Assembly (NCBI GenBank): GCA_964398215.1
Contig: CAYNNP010000081.1
Coordinates: 1 to 23,634 of the forward strand
Direction of reading: 5' to 3'
DNA length: 23,634 nt
Origin: CAYNNP01 sp964398215
GTDB taxonomy: Bacteria; Planctomycetota; Planctomycetia; Pirellulales; Pirellulaceae
The translations under genes and the position numbers were made by a program. Below are positions 16,137-23,528 of the stretch, piece by piece; within the stretch, counting starts at the first letter, position 1, and the number at the start of each line of letters is the position of its first letter. Below the pieces are notes generated by a model. The model saw only the letters and a program-made list of their open reading frames with translations, did no database searches and was not told the origin of the DNA.

Positions 16137-18767
16137 CTATTCGAATTCGTTCGTTTCGCCCCAGATGATTCCTGGAATGTAAACCAGAATGCCGATTCCC
16201 GCCGCGATCAGCCAAGCGGGTAAGCCGAGGTTTGGGATTCCGAATCCAGCACCAAACATGATGACGATTGTTGCTACCAAAGCGACCGGTGTCATTCTCC
16301 ATCCAGATACGAACGAAGACATCGCAAGCAAGAGACCGGCAATTCCAACCGAGATCCCGCTGACACCAAATAGACTGGGCGCCGCTGACAGAAACTCGTC
16401 AACAGCATTCAAAGAACCCAAGACGTCGACGGATTCTTGATTGGCAATGCTGGTGACTTGGGCAACCATATTCGTTCGCAATGCCCAAAATGCGAATGTG
16501 ACCAAAAGCAGACAGCCCGCCAGCAATCGCGTGTGTCCACCCAATGCAAATTTGACCAACGCAAGGGGATCACGTTTCGTTTTGTACTTGCCGCTTCGAG
16601 CATCCGCCATCATGGCTTTGAATCTAGCTCGTTTCGCTTCCGCTGCAGCTTTCTCATCTTCGCTGGGCTGCTGTTGAGAGCGCGAATTCTGAACGATCGC
16701 GGAAGCCATTTGCCAAGCCCGATCTCTTGCTTCGGCGGCGCTAAGACCCTGGCTTGCCAATCCTCGTTCTTCGATGCGTGCCAAGCGTTTGTGGTCGCGC
16801 GCGGCGCGGTTGGATTCCGTTTTAGCCATCAACCTGGAGCACCATTTGTCGCGGATGCCAGACCGAACGGAGCCCGAAAAACTGCGATCCCTGCTCAGCG
16901 CATCGCGTTGTTCACACAGCGAATCGTATCCAAACAGAGCTTCGTAGATTGCTTGCCAGTCCTTGCCCGCGTAGCGTGCGCAAAACCAGCGGATGCCGTC
17001 TTCGTCGGTGCCGTTGATGCGAAGGTCACGGATGAATTTTTCGGCTACCTGCAGTGAACCAGATCGACGCTTACGAGACGATGCTGTGATCGCAAAGTGG
17101 AACCCGGCGCCTGCGAGCGCACCGAGCAGAACGCCAACAAACAACCCCAGCGAAAGTCCGGCTGCGAAAACCGCGATCAGTCCGACCACGACTCCGACTG
17201 CGCCGATCGCGTAATCAATCCAAGAAAGTGTTACAAACCAGCGTCGAAGACAACTCAGCACCGCGCTTTTGCGCCCGCCAAGAGCGACGGCCACTGCGAT
17301 TCCTGTCACTCCCATCGCTGGCCCCAAAAGCAACCATGTGAATCCTGCTAGCGGCAATGCCAACGTCAAGACTCCGGCGATTGCAAGAAAGATTGCGACG
17401 GCAGGTGCCGCCAGCTTTGATTGCGGAGCAGCACTCGTGTACTCTTTCGCGATCACTTCCCACTGGTCAACTTGTTGCGTTGAAGGAGAGAATTTTCCTT
17501 CTGAGTCGACGCCGAGGTATGTCTCAAAATCACGAATCAAATCGCTGATCGAATCGTATCGATCGCCAGGTTTCTTTGCCATCGTCCGAGCGACGATCTG
17601 CTGCAGTTGTGGCGGGATTCGCTTGTTGATCGAAATCAGATTGGGAACCGCCTGACGCGCGTGTTGGTCCAGCACTTCGGATACAACCGAACCATCAAAC
17701 GGCGGTTTGCCGGCCAGCATATAAAAGAGGCTGCAGCCAAGCGAATAGATGTCGGCGCGGTGGTCAACCGTTGCGGCATCGACGCCTTGCTCGGGTGCCA
17801 TGTAGGCTGGCGTGCCCACGGCGGTTCCTTGCATGGTGACTTGCGTGCCACTTTGCATTCCGCTGATAGTATCCATGGAGAACGATTCCGATTCGGGATC
17901 CATCAAGTCCGCGATTTTGACCAGACCAAGATCCGCGACTTTCACAACACCGTCTTCGTTGATCAAGAGATTGGCAGGCTTTACGTCTCGGTGGACCATG
18001 CCATTTCGGTGGGCGAACTGAAGCCCACGTGCGGCTTGTAGAGCGTAGCCAACAGCAAGCCTTGGTTCCAACGGTCCCTTGGATTGAACGAATTCCCGCA
18101 AGCTGCCTCCGCGCACCCATTCCATGCTGAAGAAATGGCGTCCACTGTCTTCACCAAAGTCATAGACTTGAACAACATTGTGATGGGTCAGCTGAGCTGC
18201 CGCGTAGGCTTCGCGTGTGAATCGCGCCAGCGACGCAGCGTTCTCCAATAGCTTGGCGCGGATCGTTTTCAGCGCCACCGTGCGATCGAGCGAAAGCTGC
18301 TTGGCTTCGTAAACCGCTCCCATCGCTCCATGGCCGATCTCGCGCACGATCCGATAACCTCCCATCCGTTCGGGAATCGCGCTGCCCGATACCGCTTCAG
18401 GAGACATGGTGGAGTTGCCGGAAATCTGGACGCCGGTGTTTCGATTCCCGGCTCGCACCACCGATTTATTTTTGCTATTCGTCTGACTCGCCGACGGCCC
18501 CTGGATGCTTGCTGGATCCAGTGTCGCGTCGCTACCAGAGTCTGGCGTACTATTTAAAACGGTGCCATCGATGGTCGCATCAGTGTCAATCTTGGGCGCA
18601 GGCGCACTCGTGGCGGTATCAATTTTGTCGACCCGAATCTCCGGCGGGTCGCCTTCGACACGCAGCAAGAAAGGCCTTTCGCACCGTTTGCACTTTGGTT
18701 TGTAACGTCCCTGCTTGGGCGTCCCAGCGTTAAGCTTGGCGTCGCAGTAGGGACATTTGATTTGCAT
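16137..18767 (-). CDS. Zinc-ribbon Ser/Thr protein kinase with multi-membrane C-terminus
   Basis: The 876-residue protein begins with a CxxC...CxxC zinc ribbon (Cys5, Cys8, Cys26, Cys29), then a Thr/Ser/Ala/Asp-rich linker to about residue 135. A complete Hanks-type kinase domain follows at 138-415. It has the glycine loop GHGAMG (145-150), Lys167 in VALKT, catalytic Asp261 in HRDVKPAN, DLG at 279-281 (in place of DFG), an activation segment rich in Ser, Thr and Met (293-320), and APE at 324-326. The C-terminal half carries hydrophobic segments around 450-500 and 515-560, a basic cytoplasmic-type region (about 565-725), and more membrane segments near 740-865. The catalytic residues are present, so it should be active. 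There is no PASTA or other known extracellular sensor domain. The ATG start gives MQIKCPYCDAKL at once. Its promoter region is shared with the divergent TPR gene. Confidence 0.95.
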   Translation of the reverse strand: MQIKCPYCDAKLNAGTPKQGRYKPKCKRCERPFLLRVEGDPPEIRVDKIDTATSAPAPKIDTDATIDGTVLNSTPDSGSDATLDPASIQGPSASQTNSKNKSVVRAGNRNTGVQISGNSTMSPEAVSGSAIPERMGGYRIVREIGHGAMGAVYEAKQLSLDRTVALKTIRAKLLENAASLARFTREAYAAAQLTHHNVVQVYDFGEDSGRHFFSMEWVRGGSLREFVQSKGPLEPRLAVGYALQAARGLQFAHRNGMVHRDVKPANLLINEDGVVKVADLGLVKIADLMDPESESFSMDTISGMQSGTQVTMQGTAVGTPAYMAPEQGVDAATVDHRADIYSLGCSLFYMLAGKPPFDGSVVSEVLDQHARQAVPNLISINKRIPPQLQQIVARTMAKKPGDRYDSISDLIRDFETYLGVDSEGKFSPSTQQVDQWEVIAKEYTSAAPQSKLAAPAVAIFLAIAGVLTLALPLAGFTWLLLGPAMGVTGIAVAVALGGRKSAVLSCLRRWFVTLSWIDYAIGAVGVVVGLIAVFAAGLSLGLFVGVLLGALAGAGFHFAITASSRKRRSGSLQVAEKFIRDLRINGTDEDGIRWFCARYAGKDWQAIYEALFGYDSLCEQRDALSRDRSFSGSVRSGIRDKWCSRLMAKTESNRAARDHKRLARIEERGLASQGLSAAEARDRAWQMASAIVQNSRSQQQPSEDEKAAAEAKRARFKAMMADARSGKYKTKRDPLALVKFALGGHTRLLAGCLLLVTFAFWALRTNMVAQVTSIANQESVDVLGSLNAVDEFLSAAPSLFGVSGISVGIAGLLLAMSSFVSGWRMTPVALVATIVIMFGAGFGIPNLGLPAWLIAAGIGILVYIPGIIWGETNEFE

Positions 18768-19074
18768 GACCAGCCAAGCACGATACAGTGAAAAGATGAA
18801 GAATCAGCGAGGGACGCCTTTTCCCTGCCAACAGTACGATTTTAACCGCTATGCGAGTCTGGGTGTGTTGCATGCGTTTAACAATTTGAATATCAAGCAT
18901 TAAAAGTTTGTGCAGCGAGTACTTGTTTAGCCAGCTGCCGAAGGCGCACGCAAGTCCGTGTGGGAAATTGCGACGCGTGTGCTTTGGGCAGCGCCGAAAC
19001 GAACCTGCCGCCCGCTTGAAGTGTCTGCTGTGCGATCGCTATTCACTCAAAGCTATAGTTAGCTGGACCGTCCA
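18768..19074. other. Divergent intergenic region with a long hairpin
   Basis: This region separates the kinase start (minus) from the plus-strand TPR gene and must hold promoters for both. On the plus strand a weak sigma-70-like pair TTGCAT (18868) and TATCAA (18891) with 17-base spacing lies about 40 bases before the hairpin. A TATAGT box at 19054 has no matching -35 element and lies too close to the ATG at 19075 for a normal leader. No coding frame is supported. Confidence 0.4.
18934..18992 (+). ncRNA. Stable hairpin, candidate 5' leader or small RNA structure
   Basis: The plus strand can form GCTGCC, one G-G mismatch, then AAGGCGCACGC paired with GCGTGTGCTTT and GGCAGC, around a 23-base loop (18952-18974). 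That gives 17 pairs with one mismatch. Both non-Watson-Crick pairs in the inner stem are G·U in a plus-strand RNA but would be A·C in a minus-strand RNA, suggesting that the plus transcript is the functional one. It lies 83 bases upstream of the TPR ATG and is not followed by a U-run. Confidence 0.4.
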
Positions 19075-20043
19075 ATGTCTGGAAATCAAAACCGAGTACC
19101 GCGTGGAATGGGTGACCAGCGCGATCGTGGGCGCCGAAAGAAGCATCACAAGTCGAGGATGGAACCCGATTCGGAAGCGATTGCCCGGAGCGGTCACGCC
19201 GACAGTGAAGAGAAGTTGATTTACTTCGATAATTGGTTGGCGGATCAATATCGGACCGAGGGTGAGTTGACGTTGGGACCACTTGGTTCATTCAGTCTTA
19301 ATCGCTTTCTCCAAGCCTCGCCCGATGTTGACTTAGCTCCTGACGAGAAACTCAGGCAGCTGGCAATTTTCCTTGAGCCCGACTGTGAAGTGATGAATCA
19401 GCCGACGGGCTGGAACATACTCAAACGGATTTACAACGAAGCACTGAAGTACGATTGCAAGTGGGCGTTTCACTATCACTCCATGTCACTCTCTGTGCAG
19501 TCATGCGCGATCTTCCTGAATGACGAGGATCCGGTTCGCGAACAGTTGCTGACAGAATCACTTCAGGCATGCGACCGCGGGCTGAGCTATAACCCCCAAG
19601 TCGGCTTGCTGCATTCGGCGCGTGGCAGAACGATGTTCGAGTTGCACCGAACGGAAGACGCGTTAGAAGCTTACGAACAAGCAATCGCGCTGGAACCATC
19701 GAATATGTGGGCCGCACTCTACCGTGCTCACTGCCTGCACAATTTGAAGCGGTGGAACGAAGCTGTGCAGGCCTATCAAGCCGTGAACATCAGCTTTTTC
19801 GATGGAACCAAGTCGTGGCGAACCGTTCTTATGCGAGACCAGTTAGCTATCTGTCTGTTGCATTCCGGTCAAGTTGATGCCGCTCTGGCCGAGTTCGAAA
19901 ATGCACTTCATCGATACGAGAACAATCCGGGCCTGTTGGAATTTCCTCAGTACTTAGTCGAGGCCGCCAATGGCGCACTTGGGAATCGCATCGGGACACG
20001 AGTCGCCAAGCTGCTAAAGTCGGAAGGTTTTCCACCAGCGTAG
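19075..20043 (+). CDS. Tetratricopeptide-repeat protein (322 aa)
   Basis: This is the only plus-strand gene. After a basic, low-complexity N-terminus (RGRRKKHHKSR) comes a region without repeats (about 45-170), including the stretch QPTGWNILKRIYNEALKYDC. Helical TPR units follow at about 176-209 (ARGRTMFELHRTEDALEAYE), 210-240 (AALYRAHCLHNLKRWNEAVQ) and 252-285 (LAICLLHSGQVDAALAEFEN). There is no signal peptide, so it is probably a cytoplasmic adaptor. The start is uncertain: ATG at 19075 gives the basic leader, while ATG at 19159 (residue 29, MEPDSEAIARSG) would remove it. Neither has a convincing Shine-Dalgarno. A TATAGT box at 19054 would suit the later start. It is divergent from the kinase gene, which might be functionally linked, but I have no direct evidence. 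Confidence 0.88.
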   Translation: MSGNQNRVPRGMGDQRDRGRRKKHHKSRMEPDSEAIARSGHADSEEKLIYFDNWLADQYRTEGELTLGPLGSFSLNRFLQASPDVDLAPDEKLRQLAIFLEPDCEVMNQPTGWNILKRIYNEALKYDCKWAFHYHSMSLSVQSCAIFLNDEDPVREQLLTESLQACDRGLSYNPQVGLLHSARGRTMFELHRTEDALEAYEQAIALEPSNMWAALYRAHCLHNLKRWNEAVQAYQAVNISFFDGTKSWRTVLMRDQLAICLLHSGQVDAALAEFENALHRYENNPGLLEFPQYLVEAANGALGNRIGTRVAKLLKSEGFPPA

Positions 20044-20075
20044 GCCTAGCCCAAGCTGAAGCAGGAGGTTGCCGG

Positions 20076-20178
20076 AACAGCGCAAACGTCACATTGTGTC
20101 GCTACGACTACGCGACGGATGACCTTGTTAGTTGCGTCCGACGTTTCGGCACTAGCCGATTGCTTGGTCCGGCCTACA
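20076..20178 (-). repeat. Dispersed intergenic repeat, copy A
   Basis: Read on the minus strand, this stretch aligns with 23529-23634. Shared blocks are TGTAGGCCGGACC.AGCAA, TGCCG.AAC.TCGGACGCAA, and GCGACACAATG followed by CGTTTGCGCTGTT. The middle is diverged. It fills the gap between the convergent TPR and PEP-CTERM genes, so it may also serve as a two-way 3' end. No coding frame is supported. Confidence 0.75.
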
Positions 20179-20201
20179 AGAGCGCGGTCGTCAGAATTGT
20201 C

Positions 20202-21065
20202 TTACTGTTCTTGATTCCGGCGGATTCTCCGCCTGACTACCAAGCCGCCAACGCATAACCCTAGCAACAGAAAACTTGATGGCTCAGGTACGGCTGCTGT
20301 TGTCGTTGTTTGTTCTTCAACGCTGAACGAATTGAAGAATCCATCCGATGCGCCATTACCGGGAAACGTTTGATTGCTGAACGAGAACAAACGCAGGTTA
20401 TCGATTCCAGATCCTGCCGCTCCATCAAGCGTGCCAGTTACGGTGCTTGCACCGCCACCTCCCAGTGGCGAGATGGTAAAGGAATAGGTGTCAGCAGAAG
20501 TTAGTGTGAATTCCAGATCCAATCCTTCGTCAGTAAAGCCGACGGAGGTATTTGAATTTGTAGAATCGTTGATCTGGTAAAAACTAGTTCCGCCAACAAA
20601 GAAAAATTCAAAGCGGTTGACGCCGCCAGAGCGTAGGCCAAATCCAAAGGATCCATCCGGACCAGGATCGCCAGCGCCGTTCAAGAATCCCGAATCTAAA
20701 CTCAGACGGAATGTAGAGTTGGTGGACAAGCTGCCAAAAGCAAAATTACGGAACGCTTCCGATAGGCTACTCGCCTCCGAGAACAACCCAAAGGATGACG
20801 ATCCTCCCGTATCAATGTCTTGATCTCCGTTTCCATCGCCATCACCATTATTGGTAGATGATCCGATGAATTGTCCGGCACCGGCGGAATTAGCAAACGT
20901 CCATGCGCCGAATCCGAAACCACCATTGCCCGACCATCCCGCTGAATAGGCCGCGTCGGAGGCGTCGTCAGCTGCGATGATAATTCCCGCTTTGGCTGAC
21001 GAACCAAAACCCAAAGCAAGAGTAGCGATCAAGCAAAGCAGTTTGTTTGAGTTTGAATAAGACAT
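20202..21065 (-). CDS. PEP-CTERM sorted surface protein
   Basis: The protein is 287 aa from the ATG at 21065. It has a signal peptide (SYSNSNKLLCLIATLALGFG, likely cleaved after SSAKA), a Gly/Ser/Asn/Phe-rich beta-type body, and a C-terminal sorting signal: VPEPSS at 259-264, a hydrophobic stretch FLLLGLCVGGLVV, then RRRIRR. Known PEP-CTERM proteins are exported and processed by an exosortase, often with exopolysaccharide biosynthesis. No exosortase is in this window, so it must be elsewhere. An Asp/Gly/Asn run (NNGDGDGNGDQDID) looks like a calcium-binding loop. A TTG seven codons upstream (21086) would spoil the signal peptide, so I chose the ATG. The body has no recognised catalytic motif. 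A structural or matrix role is inferred. Confidence 0.92.
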   Translation of the reverse strand: MSYSNSNKLLCLIATLALGFGSSAKAGIIIAADDASDAAYSAGWSGNGGFGFGAWTFANSAGAGQFIGSSTNNGDGDGNGDQDIDTGGSSSFGLFSEASSLSEAFRNFAFGSLSTNSTFRLSLDSGFLNGAGDPGPDGSFGFGLRSGGVNRFEFFFVGGTSFYQINDSTNSNTSVGFTDEGLDLEFTLTSADTYSFTISPLGGGGASTVTGTLDGAAGSGIDNLRLFSFSNQTFPGNGASDGFFNSFSVEEQTTTTAAVPEPSSFLLLGLCVGGLVVRRRIRRNQEQ

Positions 21066-21240
21066 GGAGTTCTCGATGCAATTCAAAGGTGAATGTTAAA
21101 GCACCGGATATCCTAATCAAATCCAATCAGCAAAGTGAACGTTTGTACTTAATTTTTTTTGGGAATTCGGGGAACTCGTAATCTGAGTTCTTCGTAGATT
21201 GGGCGTTCTTGTGTTTGAGTGTTCGCACCACGCACATCAA
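21066..21240. other. Upstream region of the PEP-CTERM gene
   Basis: This region holds the presumed promoter. The sequence GGATATCCTA at 21106-21115 (read on the minus strand as TAGGATATCC, TAGGAT resembling a -10 box) lies 41 bases before the ATG. The same ten bases occur upstream of the cyclase-fold gene. A T-run is visible at 21151-21159. No gene is supported. Confidence 0.4.
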
Positions 21241-21396
21241 GGCCAGAGAGCCTGTTTTTAGGCCGGAGAGGCTGTGAGTTTTTTGTTTGTAGTACCGCCT
21301 TCATTCAGGCGGAATCCGTTCCGTTTCCCGCAACCTATTCCGGCTGAAGCCGGTACTACGAACGGTGGGTAGTAAATAATCACAGCCTCGGAGGCC
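21241..21396. repeat. Nested palindromic (REP/MITE-like) intergenic element
   Basis: Outer inverted arms are at 21261-21277 and 21380-21396 (GAGGCTGTGA / TCACAGCCTC plus flanking GGCC). Inside are inverted arms at 21289-21315 and 21337-21359, beginning GTAGTACCG and ending CGGTACTAC. Each inner arm is itself a small hairpin: CCGCCT/AGGCGG and CCGGC-TGAA-GCCGG. A partial direct copy of the left outer arm (GGCCAGAGAGCCTGT) precedes it at 21241-21255. There is no ORF inside. It lies downstream of the cyclase-fold gene. Confidence 0.75.
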
Positions 21397-21482
21397 GACA
21401 CAATTTTCGTTCGTTAAACGACAAGAAAGTTATCGTGGTGCGTTATACGAATCGCCGAAAGTCTTAGCGACCTCCGCTGCGA
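21397..21482. other. 3' flank of the cyclase-fold gene
   Basis: This is a short stretch between the palindromic element and the stop of the cyclase-fold gene. No gene and no clear terminator with a U-tract are visible. The nested palindrome just beyond may serve as the 3' structure. Confidence 0.35.
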
Positions 21483-23114
21483 CTAGAGTGGGAATTCTTC
21501 GTCGGCTGCGGCTTGGGCGTACAGTGGCATGTGCCGGTAGTAGACTTCAAGAATCATGGTCGCAAAGGAAGTCGTACAGAGTCTTCCGGTGTCTGCCATG
21601 TGGCCATTGCGTTTGAAGAACCAGCTTCCTTGGGCCCCCGCATCTTTGGCTTGTGTATCAACCAACCAGTCACGAAGTTCTGTGTTGAACTTTTCCCACT
21701 GAGCACCACCGTGGTGTCGCAAAACTTGCGCGGCATAGTAGTCGTAATACAAATTCGACTTGTCCACGCCATGGCGCGAAAGATGTTCTACACCGCTCAC
21801 GATTGACGGATGGCTTTTGTCCCATCCTGTGTACATCCGGCAAAGCAAACCGACTGAAGTCGTGGCCGCTCGGAAGTTTGGCGTTGGTTTGGCGTATCCG
21901 TAAATCGAACCGCTATTAGAAGACACTTTATCCAGGAACAGGATCGAGCCCTGGATGACTTGCGGTGGAACGGTAAGGTGCCCCATGTGGGCACTTTTAA
22001 GTGCCATGACTTGCCAGCCAACAACCGAGGTGTCACCGCCATTGGATTGACGCGGCGAGTATCGCCAGCCACCGTCGCGGCACTGTGCTGCGATTACAAA
22101 ATTGACTGCTCCCTGAGCTGGGATGCCGAGACTTGAGTCCCCGGTCATCGCATAGGCTTCGCACAAGGCGATCGTTGCTAGGCCATGATCGTACATGTTT
22201 CCGCCGCCGCGATAATCAATCACGTCTAACCCGTTTTGTCTACCCGGTTTTCCGTTGTTCGATAGGAACACAAGGCCGCGAGCAACGGTTCTTTTAAAGT
22301 CGCCCTGTAGGTGCGTTTGGCCAGCACCAAGGAATGGCAACAACGCGAGAGCCGTTGCCGAATTGACCTGGTTTCGTCGCGCTTTGCCTTTGCAACCGTC
22401 TCCACATGCGTTTCTGCAGACTTCGTTGTGAGCATGTGTCCATGCGCCAGCCTGTGGGCCTGCGGAAATCTGGTGACGTGCAAACCACTTCAATGCTTCG
22501 GTAACAGCGGCTTCGCTGCTCTCAGTGCCACCGTACTCGCGAAGCAACTTCTTTTTCATATCCGCAGATCGACTGCCAACTGCCGACGTCGACTTGGCTG
22601 ACAAAGAACTAAGCGTCATTGCCGCAGGTGCCATGTCGGACGAAAAGTCGGTCATCTTGATGGGGACAGTTGCAACTTCCATCGGCTGGACTGCTGTTGG
22701 TTCAACCATTTCGACGGGCTCAGTCACTTCGACCGGTTCTGCGACCTCTTCTTGAACCTCTTCGACCTCGCCGGGGTCGACTTCTTCGATCACGAATTCT
22801 TCAATCTCTGGGCCGTCATCTGCGCTACTGCTGGCAGACAACACATTGATGATGTTTTCGGGGCCACCAAGAGAGATGAATGCCAGGATCAGCAAAATCA
22901 ATGCGTGGATCACCGTACTGACCAACCACGCAGGAGCGGCCTGGAAGAACATGAATTTTCGCTGCAGCGAATCATCAACGTCCTCTTCCTCCACCTCCTC
23001 TTCTTCGGACCATTCGCCGTCTTCGTATTCAACCACATCAGCTTCGAGCACTTCGGCCTCAAGTACTTCCTCGAATGGATCTTCTTCAGTCGGGTAGTCC
23101 GGTGAAATGCTCAT
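21483..23114 (-). CDS. Membrane-anchored prenyltransferase/squalene-oxidase-repeat protein
   Basis: The 543-residue protein has a strongly acidic N-terminus (residues 1-50, Glu-rich). One membrane segment follows at about 60-82 (APAWLVSTVIHALILLILAF), then an acidic Pro/Val/Glu stretch at 103-150 (VEVTEPVEMVEP) that looks like a periplasm-spanning TonB-type spacer. The C-terminal half (about 200-530) has the alpha/alpha-barrel repeats of squalene cyclase and prenyltransferase families, with QW-like segments such as QCRDGGWRYSP and GSWFFKRNGHMADTGRLCTT. A Cys-rich insert CRNACGDGCKG lies at 233-243. I see no DxDD catalytic motif, so terpene cyclisation is unlikely. Binding or scaffolding outside the membrane is more plausible. 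The ATG is preceded by AAGG about eight bases upstream. A candidate promoter lies at 23175-23203. Related proteins are common in planctomycetes, and none is characterised that I know of. Confidence 0.88.
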   Translation of the reverse strand: MSISPDYPTEEDPFEEVLEAEVLEADVVEYEDGEWSEEEEVEEEDVDDSLQRKFMFFQAAPAWLVSTVIHALILLILAFISLGGPENIINVLSASSSADDGPEIEEFVIEEVDPGEVEEVQEEVAEPVEVTEPVEMVEPTAVQPMEVATVPIKMTDFSSDMAPAAMTLSSLSAKSTSAVGSRSADMKKKLLREYGGTESSEAAVTEALKWFARHQISAGPQAGAWTHAHNEVCRNACGDGCKGKARRNQVNSATALALLPFLGAGQTHLQGDFKRTVARGLVFLSNNGKPGRQNGLDVIDYRGGGNMYDHGLATIALCEAYAMTGDSSLGIPAQGAVNFVIAAQCRDGGWRYSPRQSNGGDTSVVGWQVMALKSAHMGHLTVPPQVIQGSILFLDKVSSNSGSIYGYAKPTPNFRAATTSVGLLCRMYTGWDKSHPSIVSGVEHLSRHGVDKSNLYYDYYAAQVLRHHGGAQWEKFNTELRDWLVDTQAKDAGAQGSWFFKRNGHMADTGRLCTTSFATMILEVYYRHMPLYAQAAADEEFPL

Positions 23115-23174
23115 GACGATACCTTGAGGAGAACTGCCGTTTTGGTGGTCAGCCGAGATTTGAAAAGTATGGAT

Positions 23175-23203
23175 ATCCTAGCAAAAACGGCGGCATTTGT
23201 ACA
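23175..23203 (-). promoter_or_regulatory. Candidate promoter of the cyclase-fold gene
   Basis: On the minus strand TGTACA and TAGGAT are separated by 17 bases. The -10 box is preceded by TGC (extended -10). The predicted leader would be about 55 bases. Each hexamer matches the sigma-70 consensus at only four of six positions, so this is a weak call. The ten bases GGATATCCTA including this -10 also occur upstream of the PEP-CTERM gene. Confidence 0.3.
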
Positions 23204-23528
23204 TCTTTTCAACCAGCCCTCTAGGGAGGGGTGGCGAGCTGCTAGATTCTGAAAAGACGCCGATTTGATGCGAAAAGGAGAGATATATCATCATACGAAC
23301 GTGAGAACCCTCGAAATGTACCCAGGATATTGAATTCTGGTGTTTTTACTTTCAACGCGCTTTTGTAACCATGATCTGGATTCTATCGCTGAGCGAGCGG
23401 CAAAGTTGGCAACACCAGTAGCGGAAGTCGGCCCGTTCGGCTTTGTTTTTGGTAACCCGACGCGTGAGCGAGGGACCGAGTCAAAGTTGATTGTCCGTCG
23501 CTAACTCTTTTTGGAGCTGCGCTTTTGG
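23204..23528. other. Intergenic region with small hairpin and repeat-like sequence
   Basis: A hairpin CCA-G-CCCTC / GAGGG-G-TGG lies at 23213-23234, just behind the candidate promoter. From about 23390 the sequence becomes repeat-like (GAGCGAGCGGCAAAGTTGGC, then GACGCGTGAGCGAGGGACCG), leading into the dispersed repeat at the window edge. Both segments contain GAGCGAG followed by CAAAGTTG. A 76-codon minus-strand frame at 23383-23613 lies inside this repeat and I judge it non-coding. Confidence 0.45.

Noticed and set aside
968..20043. Shared QPTGW..LK segment in the 1345-aa protein and the plus-strand TPR protein
   Set aside because: Only about eight residues match and flanking sequence does not align, so common origin is not supported.
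23269..23334. Short plus-strand frame after ATGCGAAAAGGAGAG, about 21 codons
   Set aside because: The purine run lies inside rather than before the frame, and the peptide has no recognisable feature.
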